Of a DNA stretch of 30,375 nucleotides, positions 17,652 to 28,000 are shown piece after piece. Both the position numbers and the translations under genes were made by a program. The DNA is from Stentor coeruleus. Lineage: Eukaryota; Ciliophora; Heterotrichea; Heterotrichida; Stentoridae. Each line of letters opens with the position of its first letter. Position 1 is the stretch's first letter. The stretch is taken from contig MPUH01000894.1 of assembly GCA_001970955.1 (NCBI GenBank), forward strand, positions 1 to 30,375, written 5' to 3'. A model generated the notes under the pieces. It saw only the letters and a list, made by a program, of their open reading frames with translations. It was not told where the DNA came from and made no database searches.

Positions 17652-20600
17652 ATGGATCGATATTCTGGAAACCAAATGGAAGGTATACCATATTCTGATG
17701 TCCAAGATTACTCTGAGAAATTTATTTTCTTTGTAATTCCTTTCAGTACTCTTAGAGGATACTCATTTCATGCCATTTTATCTCCAAATAAATTAAAAAT
17801 ACGCTATGAAGCTGAAATTGTTGGTGCTAATATTATAGAAAATGTTAGATTCATCCTTTACTATATAAAGTATAAAGATCAAAATTCTTGTTATAAAGAA
17901 TTTAGCTTAATATGTGAATACTACGATCAAGATGGTATAGAAAATATTTATTTTGAAAAAGAAAATAGAGTAAGGCCTATTGATTGCAAAAAAGTTACAA
18001 TTATTTTTAACCTCAAACTCGAGGATAAAAAAAAAAGGGTTTTGAAGTTTGAAAATAAAAGATTTATTCCGCCTCCTATTGTCTTCCAAATAATATGCAA
18101 AAATTTAATTTCTAGTAATAACACAGATTTAATTATTGAAGTTATTCAACAGGCAGGGAAATTTAAACTTTTTAAAGATCAAGATTTTAGACTTGTGCCA
18201 AAATTTACAGATGATCTTAATGATATTTTACTAGAAGCTAAACTTGATTTAAATGATGAGCGTCTTTTATTTGAAATCTTTTCCTTATTAGCTACATTTC
18301 ATTTGAATAAAATCAATCCAAACAATCTGAGACTACTGGACAACCTTTTTGATTTTATTGTCAGATCAGTAACTAACAATTTGAATTCATGGAAAGAATT
18401 TTTTTTGCAGACAAAAAACAATCAAACACTCCAAAATTATCTTTTGTTATTAGTAGAAAAAAAAGACTTTGAAAATTTCAAACCACTCCTTGAGTTTATA
18501 ACAGATGATAAAATAAACTTTGTAACAAAACTTCTTAAATTTTTTTACGACAAAAAAATAATAATTTGTAAAGAATTTGCGAAATATTTAATAAGTGGGA
18601 TTGAAGTGTCAGAAAATCGTTTGGAAGAATATAAAATGCTAGCAAAACTTGTGAGTAGTCTTGAGGAGATGATAATAATAGTAAGAGCTATAACACAGAA
18701 AGATTATAATGATATAAGTTCAGAGATTAAAACTGATATTAAAAATTTTTGCAAAAGATTAGATTTATCAATAGAAAATTTGCTTCCAACCATCAAAGTT
18801 ATTGAAAGAAAAGGCCGCGATGTTAAAATGCATTTTTATAATCCTCACTTTAGATTAATATTTGATTCATCTTTAAAATCTCCACCATCCAGATTAGAAG
18901 TTTTAAAAGATATTGGCGAAATCTTCAGTAATGAGGAACTAAGTCTAATTCATGAAAAATTTAAGATAGACAACTATGCTAAATTCTTAATTGAGAATCA
19001 TAATTATGCGTATAATACAATTTTCTTGTATTTATTGGGTTCTAATTTAAAGATCTCTGAAGAAATATTGAATATATTTATACGCAAAACAATGAATGTT
19101 TATAAGAATAAGAAATGTATTAAAATAATAGTAACAGATATTTCAGAAATAAAAGACCAAGATATAAAAAATACTACTTTAGAAAAAGCATCTGATTATG
19201 TTTTTAAACAATTAGCTTCAAGTCTGGATAAGCTTTATGAAATTGGACCAGAGATTGAAGATTGCCAGAATGATATTTTCATAAAAGAATATGCTAAAAG
19301 GGTTTTTATAGAATTGTCAAAATCAGGAATTAAAAGAAGTGATAAAAAGATTAAAAAAATTAACAAGGCCTTTAAGAACCAGCCTAACTCTATATTAGCT
19401 GCAGAGATAAATAGGCAAATACTCAGATATTTAAATAATGAAGATTTCGAACCTTCGAAAATAAGAAGTCAAATATTTAGAAAACCATTTAATTATAAAA
19501 TGCCTTACCTAATGCTTAAATACTTCGCAAATCTCAATCAAGATATTTCATATAAGTTTAAAAACTGTCTAATTTCTATCATTGAAGATCTTAAAAATAA
19601 ACAACTAACTTTAGAGGAATGCAAAATTCTTATTAAACAAAACGATGAAACAAGAGCAGCCTTTATTGATTTTTTTAAAAAAGCTTCTGAATTAAACAAT
19701 TTAAAGCACCCTTTCAAAAAATATATTGAAGAAATCGAAAAATCCTATAACGAAAACGTTAAAATCCTAGCCTATCTTGGTAAATTTATAGAAAAAATCC
19801 TTAATAACGCTATTGATATTCAAGAAATAAACCAAGCTTATGTTCAGTTTACAGCTGTTAATGCATTAGAATATTTATGCAAGTATAAACTTCCTGATAT
19901 ATTTGTTCCATTTGCAGAAATATCATTAGAACTATCTTTAGTTCTTGACTCTGAAATTTTTTATAATGTTTATTTTAAACCAAAAATAAACTCTAATCTT
20001 ACCTCACAACAATTAATTCAAATTGCACGTCAAGCATATTCAGAGCTTAAAAAAGAAATGACTAAGATTTTTTATGACATAAACAATTTCAAAGTTATGA
20101 GATTAGGAGAAATATTTAGAAATTCTAAAGCAGTTAACTCAGAAATTGAAAACTTTTCACTATTGGTATTTCCATTAGAGAATGCTAAGACAATTCATAC
20201 TATGATTAGTCTTGATTTTGAGAATATTAAAAGTGATCTAGAAACTTCTGAAAGCCAAAATTTAGGTAATGAGTTTATTAAATGCTTAAGAAATTTAGAA
20301 AAAGCATTCTCTAATTACACTGAATTCGAAAGCTTGTCAAATTATATCATTAGTATTATTGATCAAATCAATAATAATACCAATAAAAAAAAATTGAAAA
20401 TAGTATTATTATCAATAAATAAACATATTTTGGATATTAAAGCCCTATATAGAGATGCTTCCCTAATAAAAGAAGTTTTAAAATACATGACAGAAATGAA
20501 TTTACTAGAATTTACTGATAGTCTAATTTCCTTGTCCGAAATAATTTCTTTAAAAGATTTGGAAATACTTCAAGCATGCGAAATATTCAGATGTCATTTT

Positions 20601-21626
20601 GATGAAGAGAAAGAAAATTTATTATGTAGTTTATTTTTAAATTCATGCCAAGAATTCTACAAACAAATTTTCAAGAATCATCCAGAAGAAAAAATTATGA
20701 TAATTGCTAAATTTATTCATATGATGAAATTAAATATTGACCTTATAAAATTATGTTATCAACTAAAAGAAGATGAAATTAACTATTTAAAAGAGTCTGT
20801 TAATGATATAGATGATGATTTAGTTAAATTACAAGATATAATTTCCCTTGAAAAAATATGGATTTATATGAATAAACTAAATAATATTGAGAGTTTTGAA
20901 AGACTTGTTGAGATAATATTTGAATTTCAAGGAGATATTGAGGATTTTAAAAACAAAATGCAATATTGTTCTTCAATTATTGTCAACATTAAACAGCTTC
21001 ATCAAGAAATTAATTTGAAAGAAGATACAAAGAAAAAAATTATTATTGCAATTATCACGAACTCTGAGTATAGTTTTGTTAGAGTGAAAAAATCTTATGA
21101 TATAAAACTAACTTATAAAATCAGTCCTCAAAAAAATAAAAGTTTGACTAATGGTATAAATGACTTATTAGAACTTAAAGATAGAGCTGCTTTAATTACT
21201 AATAATACAAATGATGAAGATGCTAACTTTATAGTCAAAGTAAATAGCTCGCAAATAGCTTTCTTTATAGAATATGCAAAAGTTGTAACCACAATTTTAA
21301 GTATATTGAAAAATCTTCACGAACTTGGCTATCCTAAATCAGAACTACAAAATCACAATTTTCAATGCATAAACCAAGATTTTACTACAACTAAAGATTA
21401 TGAAACGAATCTTAAAAATATTTCGAGTGAATGGGTGGAAAACCTTAAAAAAGTCTATCTTAAATACCCTTCAGTCACAAGTTTATCTGGTAAACAATTT
21501 TGGGTGCTTGAAAGCTACTTTTTAGATAGACAACAAAAAGATAAATCTGAGACACAACAAAAAGATAAAGCTGAAACCTTACTTGAGTATATAGGAAAGA
21601 TTCCAAAGAAGAATATATTTACATAA
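17652..21626 (+). CDS. RNF213: RNF213-like protein, segment 1 (N-terminal stalk)
   Basis: About 1324 residues from ATG 17652 to TAA 21626. It starts MDRYSGNQMEGIPYSDVQDY. Residues about 25-140 (FIFFVIPFSTLRGYSFHAIL onward) resemble the beta-rich N-terminal region of RNF213. The remainder is a helical, weakly conserved stalk, as in mysterin. Near its end SLSGKQFWVLESYFLDR corresponds to the linker before the AAA core, and it is followed by a 24-nt x2 repeat (QQKDKSET/QQKDKAET). The next segment carries on the same protein in frame +1: after TAA at 21624 the +1 frame is open immediately (AAA GAA TTT AGT). No 15- or 16-nt GT-AG intron bridges the two. RNF213 is a giant dynein-like AAA E3 ligase active in antimicrobial and lipid-droplet biology in vertebrates; here the identity rests mainly on the following segments. 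Confidence 0.8.
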   Translation: MDRYSGNQMEGIPYSDVQDYSEKFIFFVIPFSTLRGYSFHAILSPNKLKIRYEAEIVGANIIENVRFILYYIKYKDQNSCYKEFSLICEYYDQDGIENIYFEKENRVRPIDCKKVTIIFNLKLEDKKKRVLKFENKRFIPPPIVFQIICKNLISSNNTDLIIEVIQQAGKFKLFKDQDFRLVPKFTDDLNDILLEAKLDLNDERLLFEIFSLLATFHLNKINPNNLRLLDNLFDFIVRSVTNNLNSWKEFFLQTKNNQTLQNYLLLLVEKKDFENFKPLLEFITDDKINFVTKLLKFFYDKKIIICKEFAKYLISGIEVSENRLEEYKMLAKLVSSLEEMIIIVRAITQKDYNDISSEIKTDIKNFCKRLDLSIENLLPTIKVIERKGRDVKMHFYNPHFRLIFDSSLKSPPSRLEVLKDIGEIFSNEELSLIHEKFKIDNYAKFLIENHNYAYNTIFLYLLGSNLKISEEILNIFIRKTMNVYKNKKCIKIIVTDISEIKDQDIKNTTLEKASDYVFKQLASSLDKLYEIGPEIEDCQNDIFIKEYAKRVFIELSKSGIKRSDKKIKKINKAFKNQPNSILAAEINRQILRYLNNEDFEPSKIRSQIFRKPFNYKMPYLMLKYFANLNQDISYKFKNCLISIIEDLKNKQLTLEECKILIKQNDETRAAFIDFFKKASELNNLKHPFKKYIEEIEKSYNENVKILAYLGKFIEKILNNAIDIQEINQAYVQFTAVNALEYLCKYKLPDIFVPFAEISLELSLVLDSEIFYNVYFKPKINSNLTSQQLIQIARQAYSELKKEMTKIFYDINNFKVMRLGEIFRNSKAVNSEIENFSLLVFPLENAKTIHTMISLDFENIKSDLETSESQNLGNEFIKCLRNLEKAFSNYTEFESLSNYIISIIDQINNNTNKKKLKIVLLSINKHILDIKALYRDASLIKEVLKYMTEMNLLEFTDSLISLSEIISLKDLEILQACEIFRCHFDEEKENLLCSLFLNSCQEFYKQIFKNHPEEKIMIIAKFIHMMKLNIDLIKLCYQLKEDEINYLKESVNDIDDDLVKLQDIISLEKIWIYMNKLNNIESFERLVEIIFEFQGDIEDFKNKMQYCSSIIVNIKQLHQEINLKEDTKKKIIIAIITNSEYSFVRVKKSYDIKLTYKISPQKNKSLTNGINDLLELKDRAALITNNTNDEDANFIVKVNSSQIAFFIEYAKVVTTILSILKNLHELGYPKSELQNHNFQCINQDFTTTKDYETNLKNISSEWVENLKKVYLKYPSVTSLSGKQFWVLESYFLDRQQKDKSETQQKDKAETLLEYIGKIPKKNIFT
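21531..21578 (+). repeat. 24-nt x2 tandem repeat inside the RNF213-like stalk
   Basis: Two near-identical 24-nt units starting CAACAAAAAGATAAA, encoding QQKDKSET and QQKDKAET, just before the first frame change. Confidence 0.85.
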
Positions 21627-24600
21627 AGAATTTAGTGTAAAAGATAGAATGATTTCAGTAGGTAAAATAGTTGAATCCATGGAGCCATCTAACAAAAACA
21701 ACCAAATAATTGAAAAAATAAAAGATTTTAATTTCGAGCAAAAGATTTTTCAACAGAAAAATCTAGTCACTTATATTATTGAACAAAACGTCATCGAAGG
21801 AATTCTTACTTTATACTTACAAGCAAAATATAATTTCCCTAGACCAGACCAACTTCTTTTCTGCACAAAAGAAACTTCTTCAAAAGAAATATTAAGTTTT
21901 GTTTATCGTTGTTTTACTGACAAATTATCTCAATTATATACTTTAGTAAATTGTGAGCGAATGACATATGAAAACCAACAAAATTTTATTGAATATTTCC
22001 AAAAATTATATAACAGTAGTACAAATGATGAGTTTAGATTAGGAATTTTCTGTATTGAACCTAAAAGCCAAATATTAGAATTTTTCAAACATCATAAAAA
22101 AATCAAACTGATGAGAATCAATAAAATTAACTATATCAATTCTGAACAAATAAAATCAGTTATTGATGTTGTTGATAACAGAACAACATGTGTTACATCA
22201 GCTGAAGCCGGTTTTGGGAAGAGTTTTTTGGTTAAAAACAAAGCTAAAATGGAGTCAAAGAATTTTTTTACTGTAACTATAGTTGGAGAGGTAACTTTAG
22301 CTTCGATAACAAAAAAACTAGTTAAAATCAATATTAATGGTCCTAGTATTTTGCTTTTAAAAATTAATTACAGCAACGATTTGGAATTGATTAATAATAT
22401 AATCATGAATCTCTCTTTATTCAAAACTCTTGTCTCTAATGATCAAATATTTATACTACCTGCTGATACTGATCTTTATATTGAGATTGCCAATAGTTTC
22501 AATAATCATATTTATACATCATTGTTTTATATAAAATATCTTAAATCAATTGAAATTGAAAAATTCGATCTATCTAACCTTAAAATTGATAATGATAAAG
22601 ATGATCTTATTAATTATGTTGGAAATTACTATAAACTGTATAAAGATGGTACATTGAATAGAAAACAGTTAAGATATAGTGATAAAAACTCTTTATTAAG
22701 GATATCTAAAGAATTTTTAGCTGCTTGGCTTAGTGAAGAACTTAAACAGAAGGAAAATAGTTCGGCGAATTTCTTGTTGCTGGATATTTTCATTAAGAAC
22801 TTAGGCGCATCGTTGAAAATGTTTGAAGATTGCTATTTTTATAGTGTTGAAAATGTTGAAAGTCAAGTGAAGGATATGGAAAATAATGGCCTTAAGCAAC
22901 TGAAAATAGAAATGTCGAATCTTAGAGTTACGATATTTGAAGCCCTCCTAAAAACCACTAAAGAATTTACCACAAGATCTATTAAAAACGTTAGTAAAAA
23001 CCAAAACGAGGCAAAACAGAAAGAAAATCATAATAAAAAAATAGAAAAAATACAAGATAACAAATTCATAGTAACATGGGAAACAGCTGACCATTTTGTT
23101 GTTCTCCTAACAGAAGATGGAGGCGTACAATATCTCTATAAAAATCCTTCAAACGTCCCAGAAAACATAAAAAAGCTCATATACATCTACAATAACTTTA
23201 ATATTGATGGAAACAAACTTAACCAAAACATAAAAGAAAAAAAATATTCTATAGGCGACTTCTCAAAATATACACATGAAGATTTCCTTAAAATGCTTAA
23301 ATCTTTTACAATCCGACCTATTGAAATTGAACTTTTAAATGCAAATTATGTCTTAACACCTGACAATTTCCTTAAAATGAGCATTATTTATATAAGAGCT
23401 CAAGCAAAAATCCCTATAGTCATAATGGGTGAAACTGGAGTTGGGAAAAATGCTTTGCTAAGCTTTTTTGTTCAGAAAATAATAAACGATGAGTTTGAAA
23501 CATTTTTTATTCATGCTGGTACGCAATTAGAGACTATTGATGAAAAAATGAAAAAAATAATTTTTAAAGCTAATGCATATCCTAACAAAAGATTTTGGAT
23601 GTTTTTTGATGAGTTTAATACTAATGCGAATATAGGTTTGTTATGTGAGATTATGATTGATAGAATTTTTGATAATGAACTTGTACCTAATAATATTGTT
23701 TTTTGTGCAGCTTGTAATCCATTTAGGAAAAAAAATAGAATCAGTGCTTTTGATTATGATATTGGCATACAGAGGAAAAGGAAAGATTATGATGAATCAG
23801 TTAGTTTAATGCATATGGTCAAACCATTACCAGAAAGTATTATTAATTATGTCTGGGATTTTGGGTCTTTAACTGAAAATGATCTTCGAAAATACATTGA
23901 AAACATGTTCCGAAGAATCGATTCAAAACATGCTCGAATGTTTGCAGAACTTATAATTTTAGCTCATAAATTATTTACAGAAAAAGAAGGTTATGGTAGT
24001 GTTAGTCTAAGAGATGTAGAAAGGTTTATAAGTCTTTATTTTTGGTTTAATAATTCTAGAAACTTGAGAAATTCTTTACCCAATAATGGTAAATACTATG
24101 AAAATGCTAAAGAATTTAACCTCAACCCTAAATGCCCTGTAGAAGATGAGGAATTAGTCTCTGGAATCTTGTCATTTTGTCATTGCTATTATTTACGTAT
24201 TTCTAGTGTAGAGGATAGAAAAGATCTTCTTAAAAAAATAAGTGAAAAAATTAACGAAGAAATGCAAATGTCAGCTGAACTTATATACAACATTATTAAA
24301 TCTGAACAGGATGATTTATTAGCAAGGATGGAGTTGAAATCTGGAATTGCATTGAATCATGCTTTGAGGGAAAATCTTTTCGCACTTATCCCATGTATAT
24401 TGACTAAAACACCTGTGCTTATATGTGGGAAACCAGGTTGCAGCAAGTCTTTAGCTATATCTTTGATATTTAGCAATTTTAGAGGTATAAAATCTTCTGA
24501 TGAATACTTTAAGAATTTGCCTGAGTTTATTCAAATATCTTATCAAGGCTCAGAATCGTGCACTTCTGAAGGAATAGAAAAAGTCTTTAAAAAAGCAGAA

Positions 24601-25029
24601 GAATATCTAAAAACCAGTCTACTTCCTGTATTAGTATTTGATGAAATTGGCCTTGCAGAAATTTCAATGCACAATCCTCTTAAAGTTCTCCATAACCATC
24701 TTGAAAAAGAAAATATCAAAGTGAGTTTTGTAGCGATTTCTAATTGGCGACTTGATGCTTCAAAAATGAATAGAGTTCTCTATTTAGCTTGTCCAGACCC
24801 TACAGATGCTGAACTTGAGTTTACAGGTTTAAATATATACTCATCAATATGTAAAAAAGAAAGATATCATGATGTAATTAAAAGTCTTTCAAAAAGTTAT
24901 TTCGATCTCAAAAATGGTATAAGAAAGACTATCCATACAGACTTTTTTGGACTTAGAGACTTTTATTGTTTGATTAAGCAAGTATCTAGATGGATAGATA
25001 ATCTTTTTGTATTTTTTATATGGAAATGA
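21625..25029 (+). CDS. RNF213: RNF213-like protein, segment 2 (AAA core)
   Basis: The frame is open from 21595 (first ATG 21649) to TGA 25029. This segment identifies the gene. It contains PDQLLFCTKETSSKEILSFV and three P-loops: SAEAGFGKSFLV (about residue 182 counted from 21649), IMGETGVGKNALL (about 592) and ICGKPGCSKSLAI (about 924). Walker B partners are FWMFFDEFNTN and LVFDEIGLAE, and downstream come FCAACNPFRKKNR, VWDFG, VSLRDVERFISLYFWF, AISNWRLDASKMNR and FFGLRDFYCLIK. These are the AAA2, AAA3 and AAA4 modules of RNF213 in order. The AAA3 P-loop has GKN where GKT/S is usual, so Mg-ATP handling there may be altered. The end joins segment 3 either by a -1 shift in the T-rich stretch 25004-25017, or by the 16-nt intron 24982-24997 followed by +1 at TAA 25031. 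Confidence 0.9.
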   Translation, partial: KEFSVKDRMISVGKIVESMEPSNKNNQIIEKIKDFNFEQKIFQQKNLVTYIIEQNVIEGILTLYLQAKYNFPRPDQLLFCTKETSSKEILSFVYRCFTDKLSQLYTLVNCERMTYENQQNFIEYFQKLYNSSTNDEFRLGIFCIEPKSQILEFFKHHKKIKLMRINKINYINSEQIKSVIDVVDNRTTCVTSAEAGFGKSFLVKNKAKMESKNFFTVTIVGEVTLASITKKLVKININGPSILLLKINYSNDLELINNIIMNLSLFKTLVSNDQIFILPADTDLYIEIANSFNNHIYTSLFYIKYLKSIEIEKFDLSNLKIDNDKDDLINYVGNYYKLYKDGTLNRKQLRYSDKNSLLRISKEFLAAWLSEELKQKENSSANFLLLDIFIKNLGASLKMFEDCYFYSVENVESQVKDMENNGLKQLKIEMSNLRVTIFEALLKTTKEFTTRSIKNVSKNQNEAKQKENHNKKIEKIQDNKFIVTWETADHFVVLLTEDGGVQYLYKNPSNVPENIKKLIYIYNNFNIDGNKLNQNIKEKKYSIGDFSKYTHEDFLKMLKSFTIRPIEIELLNANYVLTPDNFLKMSIIYIRAQAKIPIVIMGETGVGKNALLSFFVQKIINDEFETFFIHAGTQLETIDEKMKKIIFKANAYPNKRFWMFFDEFNTNANIGLLCEIMIDRIFDNELVPNNIVFCAACNPFRKKNRISAFDYDIGIQRKRKDYDESVSLMHMVKPLPESIINYVWDFGSLTENDLRKYIENMFRRIDSKHARMFAELIILAHKLFTEKEGYGSVSLRDVERFISLYFWFNNSRNLRNSLPNNGKYYENAKEFNLNPKCPVEDEELVSGILSFCHCYYLRISSVEDRKDLLKKISEKINEEMQMSAELIYNIIKSEQDDLLARMELKSGIALNHALRENLFALIPCILTKTPVLICGKPGCSKSLAISLIFSNFRGIKSSDEYFKNLPEFIQISYQGSESCTSEGIEKVFKKAEEYLKTSLLPVLVFDEIGLAEISMHNPLKVLHNHLEKENIKVSFVAISNWRLDASKMNRVLYLACPDPTDAELEFTGLNIYSSICKKERYHDVIKSLSKSYFDLKNGIRKTIHTDFFGLRDFYCLIKQVSRWIDNLFVFFIWK
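24982..24997 (+). other. Candidate 16-nt intron in the RNF213-like gene
   Basis: GTATCTAGATGGATAG has the size and ends of the other introns here. Splicing gives LIKQ-IIFLYFLYGND followed by TAA, after which the +1 frame reads NYCKIAIERNFGG. It is not required if a 1-nt error is assumed instead. Confidence 0.4.
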
Positions 25030-28000
25030 TTAATTATTGTAAAATTGCTATTGAGAGGAATTTTGGAGGTATAGCTAGGAAAACTCAAGCTTATTGGGAA
25101 TCTTTTTGTAAGTTTTATAAGAGACAAGAAATTATGTATAAAATCCCTGATACAAAAACTGTTGACCTTATAATGGATAGCTTTGCAGATGAACATGCAA
25201 GGTTCTTAATGATAATTTGTAACAAAGAAGTTGGAAGCTATATCCTTGAAAAGAATCTTCACACTAAATTATCAAATTATAAATTTATAGTAGGCAGTTC
25301 TCTTGAATATGATTTAAAAAATGAAGACTATGCTTTTAATCTTTTAAGCAATCTGGTTTTAGATATGGAAAAAGGGAAACGTATAGTCTTAGATAAAGTT
25401 GAACAAATTTATAGTTCACTTTATGATTTATTTAACAAAAACTATTCTATGCATGTTGATAGAAAATATTGCAGAGTTGCATTAGGAGCTTTTTTTAACC
25501 CAAGATGTTTTGTTCATAAAGATTTCCACGTTGTGATATTTTTAGATAATGATGATGATATTATAAATAAATCTGATGCTCCATTTCTTAACAGATTTGA
25601 AAAGCATAGACTAACTTTTGATAGTTTCCTTACTGAAATCGAATTTTCAATTGTAAATCAACTTCAAGAATGGATAAAATCTTTATATATTATTAATGAT
25701 ATTGAATTATGTAAACCTGAAAAATTATTCCCATTATATAGTGAAGACTCATTAAAATTATTAGTTTGTAGTCATTGCAAAGAAGTTTTTACTGATGATG
25801 ATATAGAAGAAATCCTCAATGATTGTAAAATTGATTTGATAAAAGTTGCCCCAACTGATATTTTGGTTTTGACTGAGTTAGCAAATATCAGTGTTGAAGA
25901 AAAAATGTTTATTAAGAATACATGGAGAGAAATGCATGAAATACCATTTTATAAATTCCTTGAACAAGAAATAGAGAGTAAAAAACAGAATAAATTTATG
26001 GTTTTAACTTTTCAAAGTGAAAGAGTTGGGAAAATTTTTAATGGAGAAGCTGAGAATTTTGTATGCATAAAACAGTTTATGAGCTTTAAGTCAGATAGGG
26101 ATCTTTGTAAAGAGATTGAAGCGTTTTTAAAAAGCGAATATAAGATGTGTATTATTGAGTTGGAGTTTTTACATGATTGCAAGCATTTGAATTATTTGAA
26201 GCTTAAAATTGAAGATTTATTAAAGGAATTTGATAAGGATAATATGAAACAAATATGCTTGGTTGTGGTGCTTTCAAGGAATATTGATTACGAGAAATCC
26301 GTCCCATTGTTTAGAGATTGGTGCCAAATAATGTTTGATCAACTTGAAACCCAACCCGAAGAAAAACCAGTCAATGATGAAAATACTCAGTTTAAAATCT
26401 CAGATACCTTATTGAAACTGTCAACAAAAGAAATTATCTTAAGTTCAGATATAATAGATATTGATAAAAGTATATCCTATATCATAGAAAATATATTTCT
26501 AAAGTTCAATCCTATAAATTATCCTTATAAAAACTATGAAGAATACATAACTCGTATATCAATTAATATACAAAAAGAGCCTAATTTAATAAGAGCTATT
26601 GAGAATAAAATAACTGAATATCTGAAATTACCTGAAGTTACAATTAGAGATTGGAAAACATTTATTTTCATTGATAAAGAAGTTTCTGAACACTCTCGGG
26701 ATATTCAAAGTGCCTTAATTAACTTTTTAACCTCAGTTTTTGAAGAAGAGTTTCTTCAGCTTGTTTACCAAATTGAAAAAGCTCAAGCTTTTTCATCATA
26801 TTTTTGTAATTACAGTGAAAACGAGTCTTGGAATATAAAAAGAATTTGGCTTAAAAACTTTGAGAAGTTAGAAATCACTCATGATGTTCAGTTACAAAAA
26901 CTCCCTTCTTCTAATCAGATTGAGAAATTTGAGTTCGAATTGAAGTTTCCATTTTCTATGATTGAGTATCAAAAAATAAATGAGCTGTATTCTGTATATT
27001 CTAATTCAGAACAGGAAGAGGCTGATGAAGAAAATTTTAGAGAATCATATTGTAAAAATACTATATTTTCAGAGCATTTCCCAAATACGCAATTATATTC
27101 GAAAATTGAAGAAATTTACTTAAAAGATATCTTCCATCTCTTTTTAAATGAAAACAATTTAGATCAAAAATCTATAAGCTTACTATATGCTATAATAAAT
27201 TTAGCATTTATTCCTAACTGCGGTACAGAAAATAAAATTCTAAAATTTATGCAACAACAATCATTATTTATGTCTCTAACATATTTTATTAAGATTGCTG
27301 AAACTTATCAAGGAAGAAGTTTATATGAGGAACTATTTAATCTTATCAATAGCAAAATGAATTATATAGAAGAAACTGCTCCAGATCTCTGCCTGAAAGA
27401 AGAAGATAGTAATTCTGAAGAAGAGAATGAAAAAGAAGACAAGGAAGAAGAAAAAAATAAAGAGAGTGAAAAAGAAGAAGATAAGGAAAAAAAAGAAAAT
27501 GAAAGAATATCTAAACAAAAGTTCAAAATGGGTTTAGAAATTATTACCAACCAAATTTGCAATTATTTTTATCCTGAAAAGAAATTAATCGAAAAATGTG
27601 GAGATAACACCTATTTGAATCTTGTGAAAAAAATATCAAATATGATTTTCCCATTTAAAAATAATGAAGAACTTAATTTGGAATCTTATGAAGCATTGCA
27701 ATACTTATTTAAAGCTATGTCTATGACTACTAAACTAGGACTCAGTATTTATAAAATTGCAGAGATATCAATTCAAAACATGAACCTTAAAATTTATGAA
27801 GAAGATGCTTTTTCAGATCTTTTTAAATACATTGAAGCATATAGTGAATTAAAATATAAAGAAATTTTTAAATTCAAAATGTATTGCTATAATTTACTTA
27901 TCATAAAAAGTTCTAAAGTTATCCCTGATGTCATAATGGAAATAAACATGCATAGTAAAATGTGGAAATTCGCTAAAAATTTCTTAAGAGTCTGTATTTC

